64,000 nucleotides of DNA from Sinimarinibacterium flocculans. GTDB taxonomy: Bacteria; Pseudomonadota; Gammaproteobacteria; Nevskiales; Nevskiaceae. Positions 41,656-49,921 of the stretch are shown piece by piece (within the stretch, counting starts at the first letter, position 1; every line of letters begins with the position of its first letter). The notes below the pieces were generated by a model. That model had not been told where the DNA came from. It saw only the letters and a list, made by a program, of their open reading frames with translations, and made no database searches. A program made the translations under genes and the position numbers. The stretch lies in NCBI RefSeq assembly GCF_003201205.1, contig NZ_QICN01000002.1, forward strand, positions 359,780 through 423,779, read 5' to 3'.

Positions 41656-42507
41656 ATGACCCCCTCGCAGAACCCGGACAGCGAACAGGCCGCGCTGTGG
41701 AACGGCACGGCCGGGCAGGCCTGGGTGGACCTGCAGGCGCTCATGGATGGCGTGCTGGCACCGTTCGAGAAGCTGCTGGTCGACGCGGCCGCGCGGGCCG
41801 GTGCGACGCGGGTGCTCGACGTCGGCTGTGGCACCGGCGGCACGACGCTGGCAATCGCCGGCGCACTCGGCCCGCAAGCCCGCTGCACCGGCATCGATCT
41901 CTCGGCGCCGATGATCTCCGCCGCCCGCGACCGGGCGAGCGCCCATGCCGCCGCGGCGGACTTCATCTGCGCGGACGCACAGACGCATGCCTTCGTGCCG
42001 GCGTCCTTCGACCGGATCGTCTCGCGCTTCGGCGTGATGTTCTTCGACGACCCGACGGCGGCCTTCAACACCCTGCGCCGCGCAGCCAGGCCGGGCGCCG
42101 GCCTGCATGTCATCGCCTGGCGCGATGCCGCCGAGAACCCGTTCATGACCGCCGCGGAGCGCGCCGCGGCGCCACTGCTGCCGGCGATCCCACCGCGACA
42201 GCCGGACGCGCCCGGCCAGTTCGCCTTCGCCGACCGCCGCCGCGTGCATCGCCTGCTCGACACCACCGGCTGGCAGGCCATCGACATCCAGCCGGTCGAC
42301 CTTGCCTGCACGCTGCCCACGCACGAACTCGAACGCTACTTCACGCGGCTGGGTCCGCTGGGTCGCGTCCTGCACGAGGCCGACCCCGCACTGCGCGTGC
42401 GCATCGTCGACGTCGTCCGCGCTGCGTTCCAGCCTTACGTCGACGGCGAGACGGTGCGCTTCACCGCCGCGTGCTGGTCCGTGGTCGCGCAGGCGCCGGC
42501 GATGTGA
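41656..42507 (+). CDS. Class I SAM-dependent methyltransferase
   Basis: A 283-residue methyltransferase starting at ATG 41656 after AGGAGA. VLDVGCGTGGTTLAIAGAL is motif I for S-adenosylmethionine; GIDLSAPMISAARDRA is motif II, FICADAQTHAF the acidic motif, and RIVSRFGVMFFDDP motif IV. LWNGTAGQAWVDLQALMDG at the N-terminus matches ubiquinone/small-molecule methyltransferases often found near MerR regulators. Substrate not readable. The divergent merR gene and shared dyad suggest stress- or ligand-induced expression. Confidence 0.87.
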   Translation: MTPSQNPDSEQAALWNGTAGQAWVDLQALMDGVLAPFEKLLVDAAARAGATRVLDVGCGTGGTTLAIAGALGPQARCTGIDLSAPMISAARDRASAHAAAADFICADAQTHAFVPASFDRIVSRFGVMFFDDPTAAFNTLRRAARPGAGLHVIAWRDAAENPFMTAAERAAAPLLPAIPPRQPDAPGQFAFADRRRVHRLLDTTGWQAIDIQPVDLACTLPTHELERYFTRLGPLGRVLHEADPALRVRIVDVVRAAFQPYVDGETVRFTAACWSVVAQAPAM

Positions 42508-42523
42508 GGGCGTCACACCGCGC

Positions 42524-42554
42524 TTGACCTCGAGTGCGCTCCAGCACGTTCAAT
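42524..42554 (+). promoter_or_regulatory. MerR-type promoter upstream of SnoaL-merR pair
   Basis: TTGACC at 42524-42529 and TTCAAT at 42549-42554 form -35 and -10 elements separated by 19 bases, the long spacer used by MerR activators. An imperfect dyad (CTCGAGTG / CGCTCCAG, six of eight positions matching) lies in the spacer. The start codon of the SnoaL-like gene is 42 bases downstream, and the merR gene is the second gene, so autoregulation is likely. Confidence 0.6.
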
Positions 42555-42595
42555 GCGGTCGCCGGCCCGAACGGCACGACAGCAGGAGCAGACAG

Positions 42596-43012
42596 ATGGA
42601 CAGCGAACACTACCGGGCGCAGTTCCGCGGCATCTTCGATGCGCTCGCCAACGGCGACAGCCGCCCCTTCGTCGCCGCGATGGCGGACGATTTCACCTGG
42701 ACGATGCGTGCGGCGGACTCGCCCTGGGGGCGCAGCTGGCGCGGCAAGCGGGCGGTACGCGAGGAGTTGTTCGCGCCGCTGTTCGCGCAGTTCGCGACGC
42801 CGTACCGCAACCACGCGCATCGTATTCTGGTGGACGGCGATACCGTGGTCGTCCTGTGCCGGGGCGATGTCGTGACCCGCGCCGGCCGGCCGTACTGCAA
42901 CGAGTACTGTTTCGTGATCCGCATGCGAGGCGCGCAGATGATCGAACTGGTGGAGTACCTCGATACGGCACTGGTCCACGCGGTGCTGGCACCGCCGGTT
43001 CTCGCCGCATGA
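42596..43012 (+). CDS. SnoaL / NTF2-like domain protein
   Basis: A 138-residue cone-shaped NTF2-like protein from ATG 42596 (CAGGAG upstream). YRAQFRGIFDALANGDSRPFVAAMADDFTWTM is the usual helix-hairpin opening (key part ALANGDSRPFVAAMADDF), and GDTVVVLCRGDV with CNEYCFVIRM forms the sheet. Such proteins bind or isomerise small hydrophobic ligands; ketosteroid isomerase shares this fold. The stop overlaps the following merR gene start (ATGA), indicating coupled translation. Confidence 0.82.
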   Translation: MDSEHYRAQFRGIFDALANGDSRPFVAAMADDFTWTMRAADSPWGRSWRGKRAVREELFAPLFAQFATPYRNHAHRILVDGDTVVVLCRGDVVTRAGRPYCNEYCFVIRMRGAQMIELVEYLDTALVHAVLAPPVLAA

Positions 43013-43431
43013 GCGGCGCACGCCAGCCGTCGTTCCGCATCGGCGAGCTGTCGGCGCGCTGCGGGCGCAGCGTGCACGCGATCCGCTGGTACGAGGCGCA
43101 GGGCCTGATTCCCGGCGTGCTGCGCGACACCGGCGGACGGCGCGTCTACAACACCCGCCACGTGGGCTGGCTGACGCTGATGGAACGCCTGCGCATCACC
43201 GGCATGAGCGTGGCGCAGATGCGGCACTACACGCAGCTCGTCGTGCAGGGGCGTTCGACGCTGGCGGAACGCAGGCGCATGCTGGCGGAGCATCGCCGGG
43301 CAGTCGAGGCGCGCATTGCCGACTACCGGCGCGCGCTCGCGCTGATCGATCGCAAGATCGGCTTCTACGAGGAGTGGATCGACAGCGGCCAGCGTCCTGA
43401 CGACCCGATCGCACCCGACAAACCGCACTGA
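43009..43431 (+). CDS. MerR-family regulator, coupled to SnoaL gene
   Basis: A 140-residue regulator whose ATG overlaps the SnoaL stop (ATGA). FRIGELSARCGRSVHAIRWYEAQGLI is the HTH/wing (core SARCGRSVHAIRWYEAQGLI), with GGRRVYNTRHVGWLTLMERLRITGMSVAQM and a C-terminal coiled coil (RRRMLAEHRRAVEARIADY). No sensory cysteine motif. It probably responds to an organic ligand and acts on the 19-bp-spaced promoter at 42524. The two MerR proteins of this region are different in sequence. Confidence 0.87.
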   Translation: MSGARQPSFRIGELSARCGRSVHAIRWYEAQGLIPGVLRDTGGRRVYNTRHVGWLTLMERLRITGMSVAQMRHYTQLVVQGRSTLAERRRMLAEHRRAVEARIADYRRALALIDRKIGFYEEWIDSGQRPDDPIAPDKPH

Positions 43432-43521
43432 GCACATTTTTGGGTGGCGATGTCGAAACGACACACCGGCGCACGACTACTGCATGCCCGGCTCACAAGA
43501 GCCCCCTGACCGGAGATTCCC

Positions 43522-43965
43522 ATGCCCAACACGATTCGCCTGCACCGCGTCCTGCGCACCACACCCGAGAAAGCCTGGCGCGCCTTCGTCGAGCCCGATG
43601 CGCTGGTCAAGTGGATGGCGCCACACGGCTTCACCGCCAAGGTCCATGAGCTCGATGCCAGGGTGGGCGGCCGCTACCGGATGTCGTTCAGCAACTTCAC
43701 CACCGGACAGTCGCATGCCTTCGGCGGCACCTACCAGGAACTCGCACCCGGCGAGCGCCTGCGCTACACCGACCGCTTCGACGATCCGAACCTGCCCGGC
43801 GAGATCCAGATGACGGTCACCTTCAGGAAGGTGCTCGTCGGCACCGAGATCGAGATCGTGCAGGAAGGCGTGCCCGACATGATTCCGGCGGAAGCCTGCT
43901 ATCTCGGCTGGCAGGAGTCGCTGAGCCTGCTGGCGCAGCTCGTCGAGCCGGACATCCAGCAGTGA
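43522..43965 (+). CDS. AHSA1/SRPBCC-domain protein
   Basis: A 147-residue helix-grip protein. IRLHRVLRTTPEKAWRAFVEPDALVKWMAPHGF, here reduced to its core TTPEKAWRAFVEPDALVKWM, is the AHSA1 signature. It continues with GGRYRMSFSNFTTG, FGGTYQELAPGERLRYTDRF and CYLGWQESLSLLAQL. Bacterial members are thought to bind hydrophobic ligands or act in toxin defence; the Hsp90-activator role belongs to eukaryotic members. It is followed directly by a strong 16-bp stem terminator. Confidence 0.85.
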   Translation: MPNTIRLHRVLRTTPEKAWRAFVEPDALVKWMAPHGFTAKVHELDARVGGRYRMSFSNFTTGQSHAFGGTYQELAPGERLRYTDRFDDPNLPGEIQMTVTFRKVLVGTEIEIVQEGVPDMIPAEACYLGWQESLSLLAQLVEPDIQQ

Positions 43966-43967
43966 AC

Positions 43968-44010
43968 GCCGGCCGGTGGTGGCAGGCGACGCACGCCACC
44001 ACCGGCCGGC
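43968..44010. terminator. Strong bidirectional hairpin terminator
   Basis: A 16-bp perfect stem (GCCGGCCGGTGGTGGC and complement) with an 11-base loop, followed on the plus strand by TTT. It lies between the AHSA1 stop and the convergent AhpD-like stop at 44017, so it can end transcripts from both sides. Confidence 0.75.
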
Positions 44011-44016
44011 TTTGCG

Positions 44017-44562
44017 CTACGCCGCGAGCGCCACGTCCACGGCCGGGAAATCGTTGACCGTGTCGATGAGATTGTTGGCGTAGTTGGTCAGCGTCATCGC
44101 CGCGACGTTGGCGACGACTTCCAGCAGATCGCTGTCCGTCAGCCCGTCGGCGCGGCTGCGCTCGCGCGTGGCGGCATCGATATGGCCACGCGAATCCACC
44201 AGCGCCTTCGCCAGCGCGGCCAGCGCCGCTTCGCGCGGGGTGGCGCCGCTGCCGGCGCGGGCCGCCTGCGTCTGCTCCGGCGTCAGGCCGGCATGCTTGC
44301 CGAGCAGGGTGTGGGCGCTCAGGCAGTAGCCGCAGCCGTTGGCCTGGGACGTAGCGAGTGCAACGATCTCGCGCTCCTTGGCCGTGAGCCGGCCGCCGCC
44401 GACCGCCTCGTTGATCTGCAGCAGACCGTTGAGCGCGGCCGGCGCCCGGGCCAGCGTGGCGTAGAGGTTGGGGATCATGCCGATCTTGGCCTTGACCGCC
44501 TGCAGCGTGGCGGCGGTGGCGGGATCGGCGGCCTGGGGGTCGAGCGGGGTGATGTGGGGCAT
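44017..44562 (-). CDS. Carboxymuconolactone decarboxylase / AhpD-like protein
   Basis: A 181-residue protein from ATG 44562, behind CAGGAGA. Two AhpD-like helical repeats are seen; the first holds the redox CxxC: NGCGYCLSAHTLLGKHAG, with the conserved glutamate in LTAKEREIVALATSQ. Proteins with CxxC and the downstream histidine reduce peroxides or are general peroxidases of the AhpD superfamily rather than decarboxylases. It is divergent from an AraC regulator (102-base gap), a common pairing, so it is probably induced by that regulator. Confidence 0.88.
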   Translation of the reverse strand: MPHITPLDPQAADPATAATLQAVKAKIGMIPNLYATLARAPAALNGLLQINEAVGGGRLTAKEREIVALATSQANGCGYCLSAHTLLGKHAGLTPEQTQAARAGSGATPREAALAALAKALVDSRGHIDAATRERSRADGLTDSDLLEVVANVAAMTLTNYANNLIDTVNDFPAVDVALAA

Positions 44563-44664
44563 TGCAGTCTCCTGTTGGAGGTGTGGGTTGGCGAGCGCCA
44601 TCGTAGGGACCAGCATCGGACGCCAGTTGACCGATCGTCTTCATTTGTTTGCGCATCGTCCGCC

Positions 44665-45564
44665 ATGACTGCCGACCCCCTCTCCCCGCTGCTGAGTCGC
44701 TTCAGCGCCCGCGCGCAGGTCTTCTACACCGGCAACCTGTGCGGCCAGGCCACGTTCGACGCCGACCAGGATGTCGGCTTCCTGCATCTGCTCAGGGACG
44801 GCCGCCTGCGCGTGCGCGACGACCGCGGACGACTGACCACGCTGTCGCAACCGACACTGGTGTTCTACTCGCGCCCCCTGACCCACAGCTTCGAAACCGA
44901 TCCCGACGCAGGCGCCGACGTCGCCTGCGCCTCGGTCGCCTTCGACCACCCGGCGTTCAATCCGGTGATGCAGGCGCTGCCGGCGTACTTCCAGTGCGCG
45001 CTCGACGAACTGGACGACGCACGCGCCCTGCTCGACCTGCTGTTCGCCGAGGCCTTCGCACAGCGTCCGGCCCGCGACGAGGTGCTGAACCGGCTGTTCG
45101 AGCTGGTGCTGATCCAGCTCCTGCGCACGACGATCGCCCGGCGCGGCAACGACGTCGGCCTGCTGCGTGCGCTGGCGCATCCGCAGCTCGGCAGGGCCCT
45201 GCACGCGATGCACGCCCACCCCGATCAGGACTGGTCGCTGGCGTCGCTGGCGCGGGAGGCGGCGATGTCGCGCAGCAGCTTTGCCGAAACCTTCCGGCGC
45301 GAGGTCGGGCAGGCCCCGGGCGAATACCTGGCGCGCTGGCGCATCACCACGGCCCAGGCGCTCCTGCGTCGCGGCACACCGCTCAAGTGGGTCGGCGAAC
45401 GCGTGGGCTACGCCAGCCAGGCGGGTTTTCTGCGCGCGTTCCGGCAGTTCGTCGGCGCCTCACCGACGCAGTGGCTGCGCGCCGGGGACGACGCGCACCG
45501 GGCGCAGGACGGCACGGCGGCGCGTGCGGGTCAGCGCGCGCCAGCGGCCATCAGCGTCCCTTGA
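44665..45564 (+). CDS. AraC-family regulator with N-terminal cupin domain
   Basis: A 299-residue regulator. The N-terminal cupin-6-type sensor spans about residues 1-170 (QVFYTGNLCGQATFD...GFLHLLRDGRLRV). The C-terminal AraC double helix-turn-helix covers residues 190-285, with WSLASLAREAAMSRSSFAETFRREVG (core SLAREAAMSRSSFAETFRRE) and RVGYASQAGFLRAFRQFVG. It is divergent from the AhpD-like gene and likely its activator. Its 3' end overlaps the convergent enoyl-CoA hydratase gene by 14 bases. Confidence 0.9.
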   Translation: MTADPLSPLLSRFSARAQVFYTGNLCGQATFDADQDVGFLHLLRDGRLRVRDDRGRLTTLSQPTLVFYSRPLTHSFETDPDAGADVACASVAFDHPAFNPVMQALPAYFQCALDELDDARALLDLLFAEAFAQRPARDEVLNRLFELVLIQLLRTTIARRGNDVGLLRALAHPQLGRALHAMHAHPDQDWSLASLAREAAMSRSSFAETFRREVGQAPGEYLARWRITTAQALLRRGTPLKWVGERVGYASQAGFLRAFRQFVGASPTQWLRAGDDAHRAQDGTAARAGQRAPAAISVP

Positions 45565-46327
45565 ACACCGCGTCGCGACGTTCGAGGAAGGACTGCACGC
45601 CTTCATGCGCGTCCTCGCTGTGCATCACCGCGCCCATGTCCTCGAAGACGCGCGCCGCGGCGGCGTGCTCGCCTTCGTGCAGGGCGATGCGCGAAGACTT
45701 GAGAATCGCACGCACGCCCAGCGGCGCCGCGGCCGCGAGCCGCCGTGCCATCTCGCGCGCCGCGGCGAGCTGCTCGCCCGGCTTGACCACCTGCTGCACC
45801 AGCCCGGTCCGGTACGCTTCCTCGGCGCTCCAGGCATCGCCGGTCAGCAGATAGCGCTGTGCGTTCGACCAGCCCATCTGCTGCGGCAAGCGCAGCGTGG
45901 CGCCACCACAGGGATAGATGCCGCGCTTGACCTCAAGCATCGCGAAGCGGGTGTCCTCGGCCGCCACGCGCACATCCGTGGTCAGCATGAATTCCACGCC
46001 CCAGGTGTAGCAGTAGCCCTGCGCGGCCATGACCACCGGCTTGCTGCAGCGCGGCCCGCTCAGGGCGAACGGGTCGATGCCGCCCTCCGGCACCGGAAAG
46101 CTGCCTTTCGCGAACAGCGGCGCCCACTTGTCCAGCTCCACGCCCGCGCTGAAGTGCTTGCCCTCCGCGTACACCAGCCCGACGCGAAGCTCCGGATCGC
46201 GATCGAGCCGCCCGAGGGCCAGCGCCAGGTCGCCGTACATCTCGGGCGACAGCGCGTTGAGCTTCTCCGGCCGGTTGACGCGGATCTCCAGCACCTGGCC
46301 GGCCACGCTCGATTCGATGTAGGACAT
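45551..46327 (-). CDS. Enoyl-CoA hydratase/isomerase (crotonase family)
   Basis: A 258-residue crotonase starting at ATG 46327 after GGAAGG. RVNRPEKLNALSPEMYGDLALAL is the first signature (core RPEKLNALSPEM), GKHFSAGVELDKW gives the first oxyanion-hole glycine, and CYTWGVEFMLTTDVRVA the second (GxxGGG-type loop replaced by YTWGVEF). The catalytic glutamates of true hydratases are not obvious: LEVKRGIYPCGGA has E at one site, but the other is replaced. So it may be an isomerase, hydrolase or inactive relative rather than a hydratase. Confidence 0.87.
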   Translation of the reverse strand: MSYIESSVAGQVLEIRVNRPEKLNALSPEMYGDLALALGRLDRDPELRVGLVYAEGKHFSAGVELDKWAPLFAKGSFPVPEGGIDPFALSGPRCSKPVVMAAQGYCYTWGVEFMLTTDVRVAAEDTRFAMLEVKRGIYPCGGATLRLPQQMGWSNAQRYLLTGDAWSAEEAYRTGLVQQVVKPGEQLAAAREMARRLAAAAPLGVRAILKSSRIALHEGEHAAAARVFEDMGAVMHSEDAHEGVQSFLERRDAVFKGR

Positions 46328-46403
46328 GACGCCTTCCATGGGGAACGGACCGCGAGTGTACGGTGCCGGCGGGCCTCCGGACCGGCTGCCTGAGACCGCT
46401 GCC

Positions 46404-46778
46404 TCAGCCACCGGTCACGCCGCTCAGCACCCGTCCTGCCGCATACAGGCCGACTGCGAAGGCGGTGTGGTTGATTAGGCTGCGGATGCGCGCACCACGC
46501 GGGGCCGGGAGGCGCCGCGCTGCGAGCGCTACGAGCGCTGCGAGCCCAGCGACCATCGCCGGCTGCATCGCCGACATCGGCACCGCTACTGAACCCAACC
46601 CCGCGATCAGTGTCGGTCCGATCGTCGGCTCCTGAAGCAACGTCATCCCCCCAGTCAGTAGCAGCAACGCCGCGAAGGCAATGCCGGTCAGGTAGTGCGT
46701 CACCCAGCCGATCGCCAGTTCGCTGGGCATCGGCGGCGTCGCGGCGATCGCCGCATGGCGAAAGCGTCTGTGCGGCAT
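46404..46778 (-). pseudogene. DUF2938 membrane protein, N-terminally truncated
   Basis: The 124-residue frame matches DUF2938 from its middle onward: RFRHAAIAATPP, then ELAIGWVTHYLTGIAFAALLL, MQPAMVAG and RSLINHTAFAVGLYAAGRVL. Family members carry about 45-50 more residues at the N-terminus with the first membrane helix. Here they are missing, and the sequence upstream of the ATG runs into a stop. Three membrane helices remain. A deletion joined to the next gene upstream is the simplest reading; residual function is doubtful. Confidence 0.6.
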
Positions 46779-46844
46779 GTGTCCGATCCATACAATGGAC
46801 CGCCAAGGGTTATTCGGCGCGCGGCCTCCAACGCCGTTGCACCA

Positions 46845-47159
46845 TCACAAGCGCTCGTCGAAACTGACCCCGCAATGCGCGCAGAAGTTGATGCTCCGCT
46901 TGTTGCCCCGACCGGGCTCTCCGAACGCCAGCCCCATGCTGCCTTGCGCCAGCTTGAAGCCACAGCGAGGGCACTTGATAAAGAGCGTGGCGTACAGCAC
47001 TGCCCCCATGAAGAGCGCGAACGTGCCGAACGCGAACACCGGATTGAGACCCTGACCGATGCCGACGACTCCGATGCCGGCAAACACCAGCCACGTCGCG
47101 AAGACCGCCGCCATGCTGCGCCGGACCTGTCGTCTGAGCTGTTCACGGATGGTGGTCAT
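46845..47159 (-). CDS. Membrane protein with C-terminal zinc ribbon
   Basis: A 104-residue protein from ATG 47159 (in-frame extension to 47183 possible). Two hydrophobic helices (about residues 15-37 and 41-62) precede a zinc-ribbon-like end: IKCPRCGFKL and NFCAHCGVSF, two CxxC knuckles. The family is not recognised; small two-helix proteins with a cytosolic zinc ribbon are common and uncharacterised. It lies between the truncated DUF2938 gene and a lower-G+C gene. Confidence 0.65.
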   Translation of the reverse strand: MTTIREQLRRQVRRSMAAVFATWLVFAGIGVVGIGQGLNPVFAFGTFALFMGAVLYATLFIKCPRCGFKLAQGSMGLAFGEPGRGNKRSINFCAHCGVSFDERL

Positions 47160-47186
47160 GTCGTGTTTGTGTCGATGGAGCATTCT

Positions 47187-47885
47187 TTAGAGCTCCATCA
47201 CGCGTCCATGGTCTCTTGGGTCAATGAGTATCAAACGGTCCCAATCGTGCTCGATCCTGATCATCTTCCGGAACAACTGTTGATCAGATTCACCAAGACC
47301 GTAGCCAATAAGATCGACAAGCACCAACCACCATGTCGGGTAACGCGTCCGGACGCTCAGAATCTTTGCCGTCTTCTCAGCGACGCAGATTTCAATGTTC
47401 CTCTTCATCTCCGCGAGGACCCAGCCACCGGCATCGTGATCAACGTAGCCAGCGAAAAGGAAGCCCCCGGGGCATGTTTCCGGACCAGCACGTACCTCAA
47501 GCTTGAACGTTCCTAGGCTGAACGTTCGTGTTTCCTCTTTGTCACCGGGGCGAAGCGCCTCTAGCTGTGCGGTAACCCATGGCCTTATATCCTTCCATCT
47601 TGGGATAGGTCTGCGAAACGAGAACGACACCCAGAACGCTCGCTCCTTGTTGGCAAGAGAGATCTTCTCAAGTAGCGAGCGCATTCCCATATGGAGCGGA
47701 ATGGATGACTCCTCAAGGCTGCGAAACTGACCGGTTGAGGCCTCGTTCTGGTTTAGGCGGCGTACCTCCACAGCTACTGCATCGTCGGCCAGAAAATCTG
47801 GAGGTACATTCCCATCAGGCTCGTGGACCACACGCGCGAACCGCTTTCTCAGGAAGGCCTCCACAAGTCGCTCTGCTCCATCCAT
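47187..47885 (-). CDS. Hypothetical protein, possible PD-(D/E)XK-like fold, low G+C
   Basis: A 232-residue protein of unknown family. The N-terminal part RKRFARVVHEPDGNVPPDFL is followed by AVAVEVRRLNQN. The order PDF-(spacer)-VEVRRL resembles the PD-(D/E)XK nuclease core with the lysine replaced by arginine. The rest has mixed alpha/beta character and many tryptophans (WKDIRPWV, YPTWWLVLVDL). Base composition is about half G+C in spot-counted lines, much lower than most neighbours, consistent with recent acquisition. Could be a restriction-related or DNA-repair protein; only the motif supports that. Confidence 0.5.
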   Translation of the reverse strand: MDGAERLVEAFLRKRFARVVHEPDGNVPPDFLADDAVAVEVRRLNQNEASTGQFRSLEESSIPLHMGMRSLLEKISLANKERAFWVSFSFRRPIPRWKDIRPWVTAQLEALRPGDKEETRTFSLGTFKLEVRAGPETCPGGFLFAGYVDHDAGGWVLAEMKRNIEICVAEKTAKILSVRTRYPTWWLVLVDLIGYGLGESDQQLFRKMIRIEHDWDRLILIDPRDHGRVMEL

Positions 47886-48119
47886 GCCACGGATAGTACG
47901 GCAGCTAACCTAACTGTCGTATGTCTCGATCGCCGTCGTCCGGGAATCGGAACAGCTCGGACTCACCGACTCATGCCCGTGCATCCGGGACAAGGTTTCT
48001 CAGACGCCAACCGGCTACCCCGAGGCATGCCGAGTACCGAAGCTCCCGCCCCCACCCCTGTGCCGTCCGCCTCCCTGGAGCTCCTTGTCCAGGCGCGAAC
48101 CCATCGATCGACATTCTCG

Positions 48120-49307
48120 TCAGCGTGAAGAACCGAAATTGAAGTAGATCGGGTTCGACAGCGCGACCATGTTGCCGCCGACGGCGATGGACAGCGGCAC
48201 TTGCGGATAGAGCGTCGGCGGGCCGGTGACTTCGACGCGGTAGTACTTGCGCTGCCCGACCGGCGGGGTGTCGGTGAACTGCACGCCGGACTGGCCCGGG
48301 AATATCGTCAGCGACATCAGCTCGTAGCCGTCGGTGACGACGCGCACCGTGTACGGCAGCAGCGCCGGCGCACTGCCGACCAGCTTCACCTGAAAGGTCA
48401 CCGGCTCGCCGCTGGCCACAGCGTTGTCGCCCATCATCAGGTCGGGCGCACCATCGGCATCGAGGTCGGCGTGGAACTCGACGCGCGGCGCGGCCGGATT
48501 GGCGCTGACCGACACCCGACCGTTGTCCAGCGCGTCGACGACGGCCTGCGCGCTACGGTCAGCCGCGAACACCCAGGTCGTGGGTGTGCCGACGTTGTTG
48601 GCCGGCGCCTGATACGAGTTGCTCGACGGCGTCTCGCCCGGCTGCGGATAACCATGATGCGAGTCGCTGCCGCCGCGGCCGGTGAGATCGCGGCCCGACT
48701 TGAGCATGTCGTCCCAGATGACCAGCGCGGCCTCGTTGGTGCCGTTGGGCCAGATCGCCGACTGCCACACCTCGATCGAGCGCACGATGTCGTAGCTGAA
48801 GCCGAAGTGGTCCGAGGTGGCCGGATGGTTCGCGGACAGGTGGATGCCTTCGCGGCGCACGTGCTCGCCGATGCGCGTGTCGGCCTCGTCGCGCAGGTCA
48901 TACAGCGTCTGGTGATCGTAGGGCCGCGCCGAGAAGGTGTTGCCGTGACCGCGCTGCGTGGTCCACTCGGCACCGTAGAGCATGATCAGCGGGCTGTTCA
49001 GGAAGTCCGGATCGGTCCAGGTGTGATGGGCGACATCGCCGTCGACGTGGTTGTCGTGATCGGTGAGAGCCAGGTAATCCATGCCGGCGGACTGCGCCAG
49101 CGCGGTGATCCGGGCGACCGGATTGAGGCTGGAGTCGTCGCTGTGCTCGGAGTGCACATGCAGGTCGCCCGCGAGCCATTCGCCGTCGGTGAGGCCGGGC
49201 GCCGGCGCGCTGCCCGGCCCTGCCGGCGGTTCGGTGCCGTCGCCGCACGCGAGCAGGCACACCGCCGTACCGCAGACCACGACCATCCGTGAAATCGCAC
49301 GCTTCAT
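48120..49307 (-). CDS. PHP-domain lipoprotein (CehA/McbA-type metallohydrolase)
   Basis: A 395-residue secreted lipoprotein from ATG 49307. The lipobox is CLLAC with lipid-carrying Cys21. The PHP metal site begins with LAGDLHVHSEHSDDS and continues with LALTDHDNHVDG, YGAEWTT, HLSANHPATSDHFG and GGSDSHHGYP. This is the CehA/McbA group, whose carbaryl-hydrolysing members are known. The C-terminal 120 residues form a beta-sandwich. It would be anchored in the outer membrane and hydrolyse a phosphoester or carbamate-type ester. Confidence 0.85.
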   Translation of the reverse strand: MKRAISRMVVVCGTAVCLLACGDGTEPPAGPGSAPAPGLTDGEWLAGDLHVHSEHSDDSSLNPVARITALAQSAGMDYLALTDHDNHVDGDVAHHTWTDPDFLNSPLIMLYGAEWTTQRGHGNTFSARPYDHQTLYDLRDEADTRIGEHVRREGIHLSANHPATSDHFGFSYDIVRSIEVWQSAIWPNGTNEAALVIWDDMLKSGRDLTGRGGSDSHHGYPQPGETPSSNSYQAPANNVGTPTTWVFAADRSAQAVVDALDNGRVSVSANPAAPRVEFHADLDADGAPDLMMGDNAVASGEPVTFQVKLVGSAPALLPYTVRVVTDGYELMSLTIFPGQSGVQFTDTPPVGQRKYYRVEVTGPPTLYPQVPLSIAVGGNMVALSNPIYFNFGSSR

Positions 49308-49383
49308 CAGTACATTCCGTATCGACCGAACCGGTGATTGTCGACGACCGCTGTTACGGCGATGCGATGGACGCCGCCCACGC

Positions 49384-49746
49384 CTACTCGATCTGCAATT
49401 CCGCGGTGATGGCATCGCCGTCCGACAGGTTCTCCGCCTTGCGCACCTCGGCCTTCACCGCGAACAGGTAGGTCCCGGATTTGCGATCGGGGAATAGCGA
49501 CGTCCGCCACTGAGTCTGGCCGATGCGCACGCTGACGCGGATCGAACCCCAGCCGCGCGCCGTGCTGCCGAAGCGCGAGCGGATCTGTGCGGACAGTTCC
49601 GGCGGCAGGTTGGCGAAATGCCAGGCCGCCGTTCCCTTGTAGCGCCGCAGTGTCGTGTGCACCGTGTAGTCGCGATCGCCGGCAAGCTCGTCCGCCGGCA
49701 GCAGCGGCAGCCAGCGTGGATCGGGCGAGGTCGGTTTTCGCGTCAT
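49384..49746 (-). CDS. DUF1905 protein (intact copy)
   Basis: A 120-residue protein. RYKGTAAWHFANLPPELSAQIRSRF and GWGSIRVSVRIGQTQWRTSLFP give the DUF1905 pattern (cores KGTAAWHFANLPPELSA and WRTSLFPDRKSGTYLF). The sheet-rich domain has no known activity; related domains sometimes accompany YdeI-type proteins. It has about 80 bases between it and the PHP gene. A frameshifted, truncated relative is present at 56470-56648, showing that the gene or its region was duplicated. Confidence 0.8.
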   Translation of the reverse strand: MTRKPTSPDPRWLPLLPADELAGDRDYTVHTTLRRYKGTAAWHFANLPPELSAQIRSRFGSTARGWGSIRVSVRIGQTQWRTSLFPDRKSGTYLFAVKAEVRKAENLSDGDAITAELQIE

Positions 49747-49921
49747 TCGAGCAGCCTATCGCCAAACCATGGAACCCGGCACTCGTGCGGCCGGGCGGCG
49801 GCATCGATCCGGCGCGCGTGCCGCGGCCGCGGGGGATCGCGCAGAATGCCGGCATGCAAGGGCTTCAGCTTCCAGCCGATCACGTGGTGTCGCTGCACTT
49901 CTGCGCGGGGCAGGAGCAGTC

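Noticed and set aside
46695-47516. A 273-codon plus-strand open frame across the accessory genes
   Set aside because: It crosses the opposite-strand zinc-ribbon protein and part of the next gene, and lacks motifs and a ribosome site.
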